A stretch of DNA of 64,000 nt. Source: Phlebopus portentosus. Lineage: Eukaryota > Basidiomycota > Agaricomycetes > Boletales > Boletinellaceae. The stretch is from contig JAYXKI010000001.1 in assembly GCA_037892935.1 (NCBI GenBank), positions 4,216,001 to 4,280,000 on the forward strand, written 5' to 3'. Below the pieces are notes generated by a model. It did not search any database, had not been told where the DNA came from, and saw only the letters and a list, made by a program, of their open reading frames with translations. Positions 21,901-33,261 of the stretch are shown piece after piece. Position numbers and translations under genes: made by a program. How positions within the stretch are numbered: position 1 is the first letter of the stretch; every line of letters starts with the position of its first letter.

Positions 21901-22163
21901 CTTTCAGTGCAATCATTTATTTTACTTTATTGGAAACGACACTACTCTATCATCCCGTTCAAAGTTATCTTGAGTCTACTTAAGCCTTGAGTACCAGCTA
22001 TCCCTTTCTAGAAGTCAGTTGAACTTTCAATCTCCGCCGACTGATTATACATGTATCCACACATTGATGATATGCATTGTCCACGTATATGACCCAGAAC
22101 ATCTCCTTCTATAAATTGTAAATCTGTATAGCGGATAAAAGGTGTGTACAACTAAAGTCCGCT

Positions 22164-23288
22164 TCATACGAACGATAGTGTCGGAAAAGCGGAGAGGAAA
22201 CGTGCTCTAGAGATCAGTATAGAAATTCGTGCATCCTTGTCTTTCCATTCGGCTAACAACATTTCGTAGCGCCACTTCCCTTGTTCTGTAGGCGCAGGAG
22301 ACACCGCGTACTCCTTCAAGCCGTCGACGCCGAACTGGTCTAGAAACACAAGATACATTTCCGGCCAGCTGTTCGCGGAGATTCTGTCAGGCGAACGTGG
22401 CATAAAGCTCCGTTGCATGACGACGGACTGTAGCTTCCCGGGCAATGTCAGCCTATTTGATCGTGCTTGCCAGTCCTCGCCAAACAGAAGTCTCATCAAC
22501 TCTGAAACCTCCAAGTTTGGGTCACTGATAATCAGGTTGGTCAGCTCCGGCCTATCGCGTCGCATTTCCAACAGCAGCGGATGAATAATTTCCCTGTGAC
22601 GACGTTCTTCCAAGTAAAAGGGATTCGCTATACGAAGATAGCGGAGTGATGGGGTGGAAGGAGACTTGAATTCTGTTCCTTCTTTGTTAAAAGCCTCGAA
22701 GTCGAGCGTATGTGCATGTACCACAGCCAGATACGTGAGATTCGGGAATGAAATTCCGGATAAGGCGCCTAAAACTTTCGGATGGGGCTGTCCTCCGGAC
22801 GGAACAGCATTAATCCAGCCTTCGGAGCCCAGCAACGAAAGTGATTCGAGACTGGTGCTGAATCGCCTGATGAGGGCGGTCGCCTCCCTCCAGAATTCAG
22901 CGGAATCATCGGCGTAGGAATGGAAGAGCTCGGTTCCTCCTGGTACGTATGGCCAATAGAAGTCATAAGCAACGTAATCCGATTCTGCCGTAAATGCATG
23001 GTGTTCCGCAATCTCGCTCAGAAAGAGACGGCGTACTTCGATCCTTCTCCTCTGTAATCCGTCTGGAACCGAAGTTGTATTTGTCCTGTCTATTCTCGTT
23101 GCTACAGCTTTCAGCTGCTTGAGACCAGACACCACAATATATCGTAGCTCGATCGGCTCTGCAACGGTCCGAAAGAGTTTTGATACCAGACCTATTTGGC
23201 CGGCTGTCTCCCTACTGTCGCTATCAGAGCATGCGAGCTCGACGATGAGCTCAAGGAGTTCAGTGGGGCAACTTTCCAAGCTTGTCAT
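22164..23288 (-). CDS. F-box-like protein, copy 4 (intact)
   Basis: Single-exon gene of 374 codons from the ATG at 23288 (MTSLESCPTELLELIVELAC). This ATG matches the starts of the other copies; an in-frame ATG at 23477 would add a hydrophobic leader and is less likely. The F-box-like domain is ETAGQIGLVSKLFRTVAEPIEL. Downstream are SLESLSLLGSEGW, LSGISFPNLTYLAVVHA, PSLRYLRIANP, LPGKLQSVVMQRSFMP and the closing YEMLLAEWKDKDAR. It is clearly divergent from copies 1-3, so the split predates the copy 2/3 duplication. It is oriented divergently to copy 5, with 255 bases between starts. Presumed SCF adaptor; target unknown. Confidence 0.83.
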   Translation of the reverse strand: MTSLESCPTELLELIVELACSDSDSRETAGQIGLVSKLFRTVAEPIELRYIVVSGLKQLKAVATRIDRTNTTSVPDGLQRRRIEVRRLFLSEIAEHHAFTAESDYVAYDFYWPYVPGGTELFHSYADDSAEFWREATALIRRFSTSLESLSLLGSEGWINAVPSGGQPHPKVLGALSGISFPNLTYLAVVHAHTLDFEAFNKEGTEFKSPSTPSLRYLRIANPFYLEERRHREIIHPLLLEMRRDRPELTNLIISDPNLEVSELMRLLFGEDWQARSNRLTLPGKLQSVVMQRSFMPRSPDRISANSWPEMYLVFLDQFGVDGLKEYAVSPAPTEQGKWRYEMLLAEWKDKDARISILISRARFLSAFPTLSFV

Positions 23289-23543
23289 TTGTGATTTGGG
23301 AGGAAATGTCTGCAAGCAAGATTCTGATCTGTCAGAATTATTGACAAGAAAAGACAGACAGCCTGCAAAAGCAAAAAGCAAAAATTGACCCCCAATCTCA
23401 AGACCTGTCACAACCTGTGACAAACATATTGTGGCGGTGGGAAAGATCGACGCGCCTGAAATTCCAGCCTCCGACAAAAGATAGAAAGAAAAAGAGCGAT
23501 GCGATGATGATCTTCCCCTCCGCCCAACTAGCCCTCTTAATAC

Positions 23544-24600
23544 ATGTCCGTTGAGCTACTCGAGACCATCATTTTTGAGCATGCTTGCTCCGGGAATACC
23601 GGAAAGACGGCTCGACGCATTGGGCTCGTATCAAAGCGCTTTAGGTCTGCTGTGGAACGTATCGAACTACGATCCATTGCCGTATCCGGTCTCAGGCAGC
23701 TAGAGGGCCTTACTTATTGGGAGGTTAGAAAGAGCTCGAGCAGCAGAAGCCGAATCGCGAAGGGGACAGATAGAAATCCAGCATCTATTCATAAGCGAGC
23801 TAGATCAGCAACACGCAAGGGACGCGGAGTTTCTCTTTATGACAAACTCTTCTGAGATGTACTAGTATATGATGAAAATTCAGAGAGTGGCAAGGACATA
23901 TATACCTCGATGGTCGCAAATTTTGGGCGACAGCAGCTCCCCTTGTCAAAAGCTGCAGCAGTACTCTGAGATCTCTTTCTTTCTCTGCTGGGCACTGATA
24001 ACTGGTTTATGAACGAAGATCCTCTTAACTTTAGATTCGCTCCGGGGCATCCGAAAAATATAGACATCCTAAACGTAGCCTCCATTCTGAAGCTCACTTC
24101 ACTAACAATCGACCACGATATATATGACCATTATGAGGGCGCTTCGAACTTTCAGAGCCCCGCGATTCCATCACTTCGCCATCTTCGTGTCCTCTCGTCG
24201 ATAGTATTAGCTTATGGTTTTTCTCCCTTATTCCACCCCCCCATCGTCGGCCTTTCACGCAAATTACCCCTGACTCGACACATCTATTCCTATGCGACAG
24301 GTATTTGGATGGACGTTTCAAAGGTAGTCTGGGTTGCTCTTCGGGTCGGGCTGGCTAGAATCATCCGATAGACGTATACGTTGCCCGCAAAGCTGCAATC
24401 CCGCTGTGGTGCAGCGGGGAGTAATGTCAGACTACCGTCTCGACGACATTACGTCCATTCACCGTCGGATGAACACTGTATCAAAAACCGAATGTCGACG
24501 GATTGGAGGCGCGTCTCCCGACTATCAGTATCAACCAGGGCAAGGCCGGGTGAAATGAAATGAGATATCGTTAGCTGAATGGATGAAGACGAGCAGCTAA
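23544..24600 (+). pseudogene. F-box-like family copy 5, decayed
   Basis: Opens MSVELLETIIFEHACSGN, then GKTARRIGLVSKRFRSAVERIEL. The frame slips after the arginine/serine-rich RSRIAKGTDRN segment, and homology continues in other frames as HLFISELDQQHARDAEF. Later recognisable pieces are VASILKLTSLTIDHD and IPSLRHLRVLSS, then a short region at about 24495-24530 related to the DGLEARLPT motif. Many breaks and the lack of the C-terminal WK motif indicate an old pseudogene. Confidence 0.75.
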
Positions 24601-26346
24601 CGAGGGCATCCCACCGTGACTGAAACGATATTAATCAAATTTCCTATCCTATCATGAAGGTTCGTATCTTATCTTATCTATATGCCTTGAACATACTATG
24701 TAATGGAGCCTGAGCTTTTAGCAGCACCAGGATCGGATGTCCGCGAATTCGCGGAACTGTGGCAAGAGCGAGAGCGAGAGCGAGGACGCTTTCCCCCCTG
24801 CGTGGGCGCGGCCCCGCGTCCGACGCTAATATCTATCTAAGTATCAAGATCCTCAGCAACTCATCCATCCATCCATCCTTCTCCGCCGACCCTTTCCGGC
24901 ATATCGACTCCACACACGATAACCTCATGATCAAACTCAAACTCAACTCATATCCAGTTTACATAACGAACAAAACACACAGCATAAAATCAACCTTTCC
25001 CTTTCCCTTTTTTCTCTCTCGATGAACTAACCGATCCCAATCCATCCATCCAACCCGACCGAACCGAACCGAACCGAACCGAACCGAGCGTCGTCGCGCC
25101 ATACCTGGAGAAAAGAAAAGGAAAGGAAATATCTCCGCCGTTGCACATACTACATAGTACTCTGTTTCCGTTGAGACAGTGAGGAGAGAAGAAGGGGGGG
25201 GGCAATCACACTGTGCAGAATAGAATCCCACGTCGGAGCCGGAGTGACCGAATGAATGAATGAATGGCAGGCACAAAAGAGAGACGAGACGGCGGTGACT
25301 GGATACTATACTGTATGTACCCCTCGAGGTTCCACGTGCGCATGTCTTCTTCCTCTTCAATCATCATAGATAGAAACGAGAGAGACAGAGACAGAAATAA
25401 AAAAAAAAGGAACATATATATAGATTATTGAAAGAAGATACATAACATACATGCATGCATGCGCTGTCTACCTAGATTCAAAAGTTTTCTTTACACTTCT
25501 CGTTAGTGTTGGTGTTGGTGTTGGTGTTTTTGCCCTCTAGAGATTGGTATGTATGTATGTATATGTATGCATCGTAGGAGGTTGCTCTGCTCTTTGTTCA
25601 TCTGAACTCTGTCTGAACTCTGAACTCTGAACTCTGAACTCTGAACTGAAGGGTTGTTTATAGGCTGGGGCGAAAGGAATCGAAAAATCAAAAAATCAAA
25701 AAATCAAAAAAACGAAAGAAAGAAACAAAGAAACAAAGAAACAAAGAAACGAAGTGATGAAAATCTCGGAAGATAGAAATAAGACTAGCCGGAAAGGAAA
25801 CCAATATAGGGACGGATAGATGGATGGATGGATGGATGGATGGTAGAGAGCTCGAGAGAGAGTAATGTAAACATACAAGTACAATTCTTCCCCCCTTCGT
25901 TCGTTCTTCGCTCGTGAAATTCATTGGGATGACATGGTGTGTCGGGGAGGGGGATTTGGGAGAGAAAGAGAAAGAAGAAAGAGAAAGAAGGAGAGAAAGA
26001 AAAGAAAAGAAAAGAAAGAATAGAAAGTGATAGAAAAAAAAAAAAAAAAAGTAAACAAAAAAAAAAAAAAATCCAAATTCGTTTTCGTTCGCGTTTCTTT
26101 CGTGACGTGAGTGGTTAAGTAGTGTTACCGATTTAGCGTCAGAACGATGGGGTTGTCGCATGTTCCTTTTCGCAAGGAGGAAAGCAGAAAAGGGGGGAGA
26201 AAGAGAAGGGGGAGGGGAGAAGGGGGAGGGTTTTCTCGTAGGCAAGGCAAGGCAAGGCAAGGCAAGGCAAGGGTCCGCGCCTCAGGCATAAATAACAGAA
26301 ATAGAGGGATTTTAGTTTGACTCCGATTCATAACATATCACGTATG
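24601..26346. repeat. Gene-free stretch dense in simple repeats
   Basis: No gene was recognised in this 1.7 kb, which lies 3' of the PSP1-domain gene. It contains a string of microsatellites: gagcga units (about 24757-24785), tccatc units (24862-24880), a gaacc run (about 25058-25088), ggtgtt units (25506-25530), a ctgaact run (about 25607-25649), aaatc and aaagaaac runs (25684-25752), a gatg run (25818-25842), and purine tracts with poly-A (25950-26072). An aaggc run lies at 26240-26272. Long read-through peptides here are artefacts of low complexity. Confidence 0.75.
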
Positions 26347-28763
26347 TCACTGATCAGAAGGACTCGTCGGGCCTTGCAACGAGGCCATCCAGATGCGCGT
26401 CTTGTACAATCTATAATGACGCGGGGGGAAGATGATCAGATATATATGACGAGGAGGGGGAAGCGGGGGGGAAGAAAGACAAAAGACATACCGGAACAGC
26501 TCACGAACGAGCTCCCTAAAATCAATCCTCTTCTCCGCAATGAAGTAGAACGTCAACTTCCTCCGGTCCCTACAAACCCATACACACGCAAACAACCACC
26601 GAAAAAAAAAAAAGTCAATTATCGGCTCCTCTCTCAAGCTTAACCCGCAGAGGAAGGAAGGAAGGAAAGGAACAACGCACCACTGATACTCGGCATCGAT
26701 CACCTCCATCGGCAGCTTCTTCTGCTTCACCTTGCTCTGGCACAGCGCAAGCGCCTTCGCCTCGTCCTGGTGCTTCGCAACGAGCATCTGCGCGTCCTGC
26801 GCCGTCGCCTTCGCGTATATCTTCTTCGGGTTGATCTCCTTCTTCCCGTGCGGAGGCGGCGGCGCGCTGGCGGGCCGGGCATGCTCGGGCTAACAGCACT
26901 ATCGGGGCTCGTCGGGCCCCCAGCGCCGCCGCCTCCTCCTCCACCGCCATACGCGGACGAAGAGGCGAAGGCGGCAGCCTGGACGGCCTGCCGCGCCGCC
27001 TGCTCGCGCTGGAAGAGCTCCACCTCCTCCGCGGTGATCGTGTCGTTCACGATCTTGCCCAGGTCCTTCCCGCGGTCCGCCTCGACGATCACGAGGTCGC
27101 CCACCTGCAGCGGCGGGACGAACGCGGACGGGTCGGGGACGTAGAACAGGTCCGTGCGCCCGGCTTTGAACTCGACGATGTAGAGCCCCCAGGCGGGCGG
27201 CACGGCGTGCAGCGGGATCCCGCGCCCCAGTTCGGAGAGCGAGGGGTCTTGCGCGTGCGCGAGTTGTTGTTGTTGTTGAGGGTGTGTGTGGATGGGGCTT
27301 TGTTGTTGCTGCTGCTGTTGCTGCTGCTGATGCTGCGGGTGAGGGTGCCCGCCTATACCAATGCCAGGACCGACGGTGATGAACCCTTCGCCCTGAGAAG
27401 CCCGCCGTTGAAGAGGCGGAGCACCGCCGAGTTGCTGTTGCTGCTGTTGGTGGAAGAACTGCTGCTGCTGCTGCTGCTGTGCCTGTCCCGCACGCGTCGG
27501 TGAAAGCGGTCCTCCCATCTGCGCCATCTGGCCGCCCCGCATCTGCTGCATGAACGACTGGCTGCGCATGAACGTCGGACTCGGCGGTCCCCCAAGTCCA
27601 TGCGTCGCATGCGCAGGCGACAGAGGTCCAGAAGCAGCCGTCGGCGCAGGCGCGTCCTCCGGTATATACTGGAACCCATGCCCGGGAACGTACCTCTGTT
27701 GCTGATGCTGATGATGCGGGAACTGTTGCAACTGCTGGCGAGAGATATACGGAGACGAAGACTCCCTCTCCAACACGGGGGAGTGCTCGATGTTCCGCGG
27801 CGGGGAGGGCCCTCCACCGCCGCTGGAGACGCTGTACCCGCCCTCGCTCGGCGAGCGGAGCATCCGGCGCGACGGGAAATGCTCCCCTGCCGCTACGCTC
27901 AGGCTCTCTGCAAGCGACGAGCCGTGTCCGCCGGGCACGCCGCTGCCGAGGTCGTGCGACGTACGCGAGAGCGGTGCGTATATCGGGAGAGAAGACGGCT
28001 GGCTCGGAGGGAGCGACGTACGCGCCCCACGCGTCTGCTGCGCCTGCTGCTGGTTAAGACTGAGCATGTTAAGCCCCACAGCAAGCTCGTCGTCCGAGAT
28101 CGTCAACCCGCTCCCCACCCCTCCCGACCCAAGCCCAGCGCCGTGGCCGTTGCTCTGCGCGTAGAACTGGTGCTGCCCAGCCGCGTCCTCCTGGCTCGTA
28201 CTATTATCCGGCGCGTTGAACCCGACAATCCCGCGCCGCGCAGGCTGCACGACGCTCACACTATGCCTCCGGCTCGTCGCCCCGCTATCGCCTCCATTAC
28301 TCCACGCCCCCGGCGCGGTGTACTCCTCGTCAAGCATGATATGCCCCACGTCGCGCGCCATCGGGGAGATGTTCGTCAACTCCGCATTATTGTTATGTCC
28401 CGAGCCAACGCGCAGCCCGGCGGTAGGTGAGGGCGAGGGGTCGCCCGCGCCGGGCGCGCCGACGGGCGAGCGCGCTGACGAGGCAGAGGCAGACGCGGAC
28501 GCGTAGGCACCGAGGGAGCCATACCTGCTGCCAAGCCCGGAGAGAGACGCGGAGGTGCTCCCGGGGGCGGGTGCCTTGGCCTCGCCGAACCGACCCGGGA
28601 TGCTCAACGGACCGCTCCCCGCACCACCCCATCCTCCCCCCGCCCCTCCGAGCACCCCGCTTACAGGAGGAGAGCCGATGGGTAAGGGACGCGAGGCGGT
28701 TGTTGTTGCGAGGCTCTGCGAGCGGCTGCGCGTGTCGCTTGGGAGGAAATGCCGTCCTCGGAA

Positions 28764-28799
<36 letters not shown>

Positions 28800-29402
28800 G
28801 TGGAAGTGAGAAGTCTCGGAAGAGAACCCAAAGTCGCCTGTTGTGTCCGATTGCACCTCCGACTCGTCGTCCTCGAACGTCAATGGGAAGGAGTGCGATT
28901 CACGTATGGCATGCGCGAACCCTCCTCCTCCAGCTCCATAGGTTGCACGTTCTGACAGAGACGAGGTGGGAGGGAGCGAGGATGGGATACCGATGGACGA
29001 GCTGACACTCCGTCCAAGCGTGGGTCCTCGTCCGTTGCCCGACATCCCCCATGGGGCGACACCGATGGCACCCGAGCCCGAGCCCAACCCGTCCCCATTT
29101 CCGTTCCCATTTCGTCCTATTCCATGACCGTCACCACTGCCAGTAGCAGCAGCGCCATAGATCTGCATGGCAGGCGACGAATAAAATCCCAAGCCGCCTT
29201 CACCATTCATGCCCGTCGTCGTCGTCGTCGTCGGGGGTTGACTCGCCGACCTCGGCGTGTCAGCTCCCCCGCCTGAATACGCGAATCGATTCTTCCTCTC
29301 GCGTTCTCGCTCTCGCTCGTCGGAAGACAGCTGGTGTTCCATGAGCGAGGCCGTGGGGAGCCCGATGCTTTGTAGCTGCCTATATGCTTCCGGCGACGCC
29401 AC
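26347..29402 (-). CDS. PSP1 C-terminal-domain protein, low-complexity N-terminus
   Basis: Large protein with a disordered N-terminal region of about 740 residues, rich in Gly, Ser, Pro and several polyQ tracts (for example at about 28766-28800 and 27300-27330). This is followed by a PSP1 domain: VPPAWGLYIVEFKAGRTDLF, GDLVIVEADRGKDLGKIVND, INPKKIYAKATAQDAQMLV, KKLPMEVIDAEYQW, then RRKLTFYFIAEKRIDFRELV after an intron and LYKTRIWMASLQG in the last exon. Yeast Psp1 is a suppressor of DNA polymerase alpha defects; the domain also occurs in trypanosomatid and bacterial RNA/regulatory factors. Stop at 26347-26349. The frame changes at the run of three C (plus-strand ggg at 26887-26889). One more C gives SPEHARPASAPPPP leading into the conserved part, so an assembly deletion is likely. 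Confidence 0.85.
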
Positions 29403-32400
29403 GGTAACGATCTCTCTCTCTCTTCAGAGTCGCCTTCTTTTCTTCTTCTGTTCGTTTTCTAATCCAACCGAGAATCTTCGTGTATGTCTAGAGACGAACT
29501 CGCCGTTAGCTCTTAAATACACCGTTCAAGACAAGCAACAACGAAAGCGGTAAGGCGTCTGCAAAAGCGTCAACTGAACGTTATACGCCTACCAGGTTTG
29601 GTAGGTTTACAAGTTCGGTAAGCGCCTTAGAAGAGCATATGCATATAAAGCGAAACGCGGGGAAAGGGAAAAATCGGGAACGGGTGGAACGAAGAGGAGA
29701 TGAGACACGCGTTCATGCAACTCACCTCCAGTCACCAATGGATTACAGACCAACCCAAAGCTCCGTCCGCAACCTAAACGCGCCTCGACGACACAAGACG
29801 AAGGTTGAAAGATTCCGTACAAATAAAGATCTAAGGTGTGTTTAAATGAATGAGACAAAGATGAGAATCAAACCAAGAGATTGAGCTCTCACCTGGGAGA
29901 ATAAAAAAAGAAATAAAAGCCCCGGTTCGTGTGACCGAGTTGTCTTGTGTCTCTTTTACAAGCAAAATCTACTTCCTGGACGTCAGTCAGCACGACAGAG
30001 TCTTTACAGCAGACGAGTTTGATCGCAGGACCCAGGCAGGATGAAGCAAGAGAGGGGAAGGAAAGAAAGTCATACACACGCACTTTGTGAGATGCGGGTG
30101 AATCTACCAACCCAACCAACACTAGCCGAGACGCGCCGGGAGGGTAAGGCGATATTCCAGTGACTCGTTGCAAAAAATACAGAAAAAGCAAAGACGGAAA
30201 AAACGAGAAAGGAGAATGAAACGTCTAAATGTCTAGGAGAGACGAGATAGTCGGTGAGGGCTGGTGGTGGTGGTACGGAGGAAAGAGGACGGACAGGAAC
30301 ATGTTCTGAATGCTTGCGAAGAGTGCTAGTGGTACAGGTGACCCGTTAGAATAGGGCTCGGCTGCTGGTCACACGCCGCCGATTATTCTCTATTCAGTCC
30401 ATCGAGTTCAAGTTCAAGTTGTTGTTTACTTCCCCCGTCTCTACCTATGTTCATCGTCGTGTTGGGTCCACTGAGTCATTATACATCACCGACAGACGCC
30501 CGCAGTCGGGCATCGCCGAACTTGCCTTCAGTTTCAGTTCAGTTCATTCCGCTCGGCCGAGAGAGACGCGTCCAGTGCACCTCCTAACAACTGCCTGACC
30601 TAACCTTAGTCAGTTCGAACGAAGGAACGGAGAACTATGTAGTCGGTCTCAGATTGTTTGGATCACCCACCCAGTGGCCGCGACGCGCCATCTTTTCACC
30701 ATTCAAGATTCAATAGAGGGGGAGAAGGCAGACAACCAGGCTGTACGTACTCTCCACTCCGACGAATGAAGTAGCCTGGATTTCAAGTTCATATATGTTT
30801 TGTAATGTTACGTTAGCCCGATGTGCTCATATCCAACGCAGTACTATGTTTTGATTTTGGAAGCCTGCTCGCTTCCAAATCATTCATATCACTATCATAC
30901 AACACTACATATTTCATCGGCATCGCAAGATGTATGCATATACATGCCCACCCACTATGAGATAAAGATAAGATAAACGCATTCAATGAGCTCGTCGAGG
31001 ATACTACGACTTGACCAAATGAGCAGAACAGCGCCGAGCGGGGGGCCTTGAGATCTCGAGTGACTTCTTCGCTCGAAGTTTGTGTCTGCTCTACAGCAGA
31101 TGTACTATACACCGAAATTCGAAGTTCGGACTGTACCTGGCTGGCTTCATGGAGCATGTACTTCCGCAGCTTCAAGAGAGGCGCTAATGAGGAAGGAGCA
31201 GAAGACGGACGGATTCGTTTACGGTTTACAAGTATGTAACGTAATGCATGTATGTATGCACGGCAGGTCGTTATTCGTTCCTGTATCCCACGCACAATAC
31301 AATAAAGCACACAGTGAGTGATATATATTATTGTCGGAATCGCAACAAGGCGCTTCGCAGCTCGCTCGATCACAAGCACAAGGGTTGCTCTTCGAAGCGG
31401 GCGAATGCGAGTCCTTATTCATTCCCTCAAATCAAATCTCCCTCTATGCCGGAGCAAGACTTTACTCCTGCCTATGTGTAGTCCCACCAGACCATCTTGT
31501 GAGTCATATCTCTCTGAAAGAGATACACCCGCAGTCGGACAGACAACGCCGATTTGATTCTCCATGTATTGTAAATACGCTTCAACAACTCAACTTCTGA
31601 GAGTAAATTTATATTATATTCAATCAATCAATTTCGATCAGTAAGTAAATCGCCGTACTAAGTAGCATCCCCCCCCCCCCCCTAACTGCTACTAGTATGC
31701 AGGGTGTCAGGTAGTATCGCAGAGATCCGAGTCGAGTCGTCTCAGATCAAACCAGATCCACATTCTATCATGCATATTGCATATGCCACAACATACCGTG
31801 CCAAGACACACACACACAACTACAACTATCTTCAGCTCGCCCAGCTCCGTCTGCACAAACTACAGAGTAACTCAAAGCTCGAAGCTCGGAATGCACTGAG
31901 CTATCGTACTTGTCAGAACGACGAGAAAGACGTTACTGCCTATACTCCCGGGCTGTGCAAAGCCTCTCATCTCATAGCGCATTACTATTGTGTCCGAAAT
32001 CCCGGAACTCACAACCCCCCAGTGTGTGTTGCTGCTGGGCTGCTGGGATAGTATCAGCACTGATAGTATTAGTACCAGTCCTAATCCCAACAAACGAAAT
32101 ATAGCCCGGATTATACATGTAGTATAGCTTGGTGCTGTCGCAGAACACCACACCACTCGGTATTCTAAGTAGGTAGGTACCCCCAGGCAGAACGAAAACC
32201 TTCACTACCACTACCACTACTACTACCACTACCACTATTATTATGTAGTAACTCTTACACTACTGACTGCACGGTATGTACTGGTAGTACGTAGATCATA
32301 AAGGCTGAGAGCTTTCATTCTTCACAGTAGAGCACTAGCACCTATTAGCACTAGTGAGGTCCATCTCCTGGATTTTCGGTGTTCAAGTTCGAAAGCTCGA

Positions 32401-32830
32401 CTGGTCGACGCGTCGGAGGACAAACTACGCCCCAGGCGCTTAGAAGCTTAGCAGTACCATGTAGTATGTAGGTTCGCAACAAGTCCTAGTCTTAACATTA
32501 CATCCACATCCAAGCATATCAAACCTCGAGGATCCCAGATGACTTGTTACCAGTCCAGTCCAGTATACCACTTCCGAGCCGACACATATTATATTATATT
32601 ATATTAATATAATAACTTCTCCCGCTTTGACGCATATGGAATAGGAGCAGGAGTGAAAAAGAACTTGCTCTTCGGAGTCTAAATCATCGCGGGCGCGAAC
32701 GGTAGAACAGAACAGAACAGAACAGAACAGAACACGGAGGTGTGTGTCCCACATGATGCAGAGCGCCTAAAAGTGGTCAGAAGCGAAGCACCAGCACTCC
32801 CAACAGCTCGATCACAAGGCCAATATATAC
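29403..32830. other. Long intergenic region upstream of the PSP1-domain gene
   Basis: No gene could be supported. The part next to 29403 must include the promoter and long leader of the PSP1-domain gene. Simple repeats present are a run of 14 C (31669-31682), ctacca units (32203-32241), an AT palindromic tract (about 32586-32616) and a gaaca run (32703-32735). Confidence 0.55.
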
Positions 32831-33125
32831 AGTATACAAGTCCGCTTTCTTCCTTGACCTTGGAATCGGGGGCGAAAGGCTGCGAAAGGCCAGCTAGTCA
32901 GGTTTAACCTCGAGTATAGAAACAATAACACGGAAGCCGCGAGAGACGGCTACTTGAACGAATGCGGATGCGGACGTCGGTATAAGTCGACCTTTCCTCC
33001 TTGGCCTCGATCTTGAGATCGAGCGAAACGAAGCACTCAGTCTGCCAGCTTAGTCGGGTTTAGCCTTGAGTTGAGAAACAATAAGAAGGAAGCTGCGAGA
33101 GACGGGAATGCTGGAGCGAATGCGG
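32831..33125. repeat. Diverged tandem duplication, unit about 148 bp
   Basis: Two adjacent copies, about 32831-32978 and 32979-33125. Shared blocks in the same order are tttc(t/c)tccttg(a/g)cct, then cagt..gccag, gtttaacctcgag versus gtttagccttgag, aaacaataa, gaagc(c/t)gcgagagacgg, and aatgcggat. Divergence is considerable, so the duplication is not recent. It lies just 3' of the Rgp1 gene and has no open frame. Confidence 0.7.
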
Positions 33126-33261
33126 ATATCGGCTTTGTGGTCTTCAGTGAAACAGCAAAAGAAGTCACTTTCCTCCACCACGAGTAAATGTAACAATAAG
33201 AATAAGATAATTCCTCCTCCTCCGTCTCTATACCAATAATACATCCTTCATCCTTCATCCT

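Noticed and set aside
26770..28506. Long open frames on the plus strand opposite the PSP1-domain gene
   Set aside because: They are antisense to a low-complexity coding region; repetitive CAG/GGC codons keep several frames open. No family resemblance or splice pattern.
30813..31379. Minus-strand open frame of 188 codons
   Set aside because: No recognisable domain, composition like translated spacer, no supporting splice sites or neighbours.
31972..32235. Frame beginning with a run of valines
   Set aside because: Produced by the ctacca microsatellite; not a protein signal.
32831..33125. Possible CRISPR-like or satellite array
   Set aside because: Only two diverged units, no spacer pattern, eukaryotic context.
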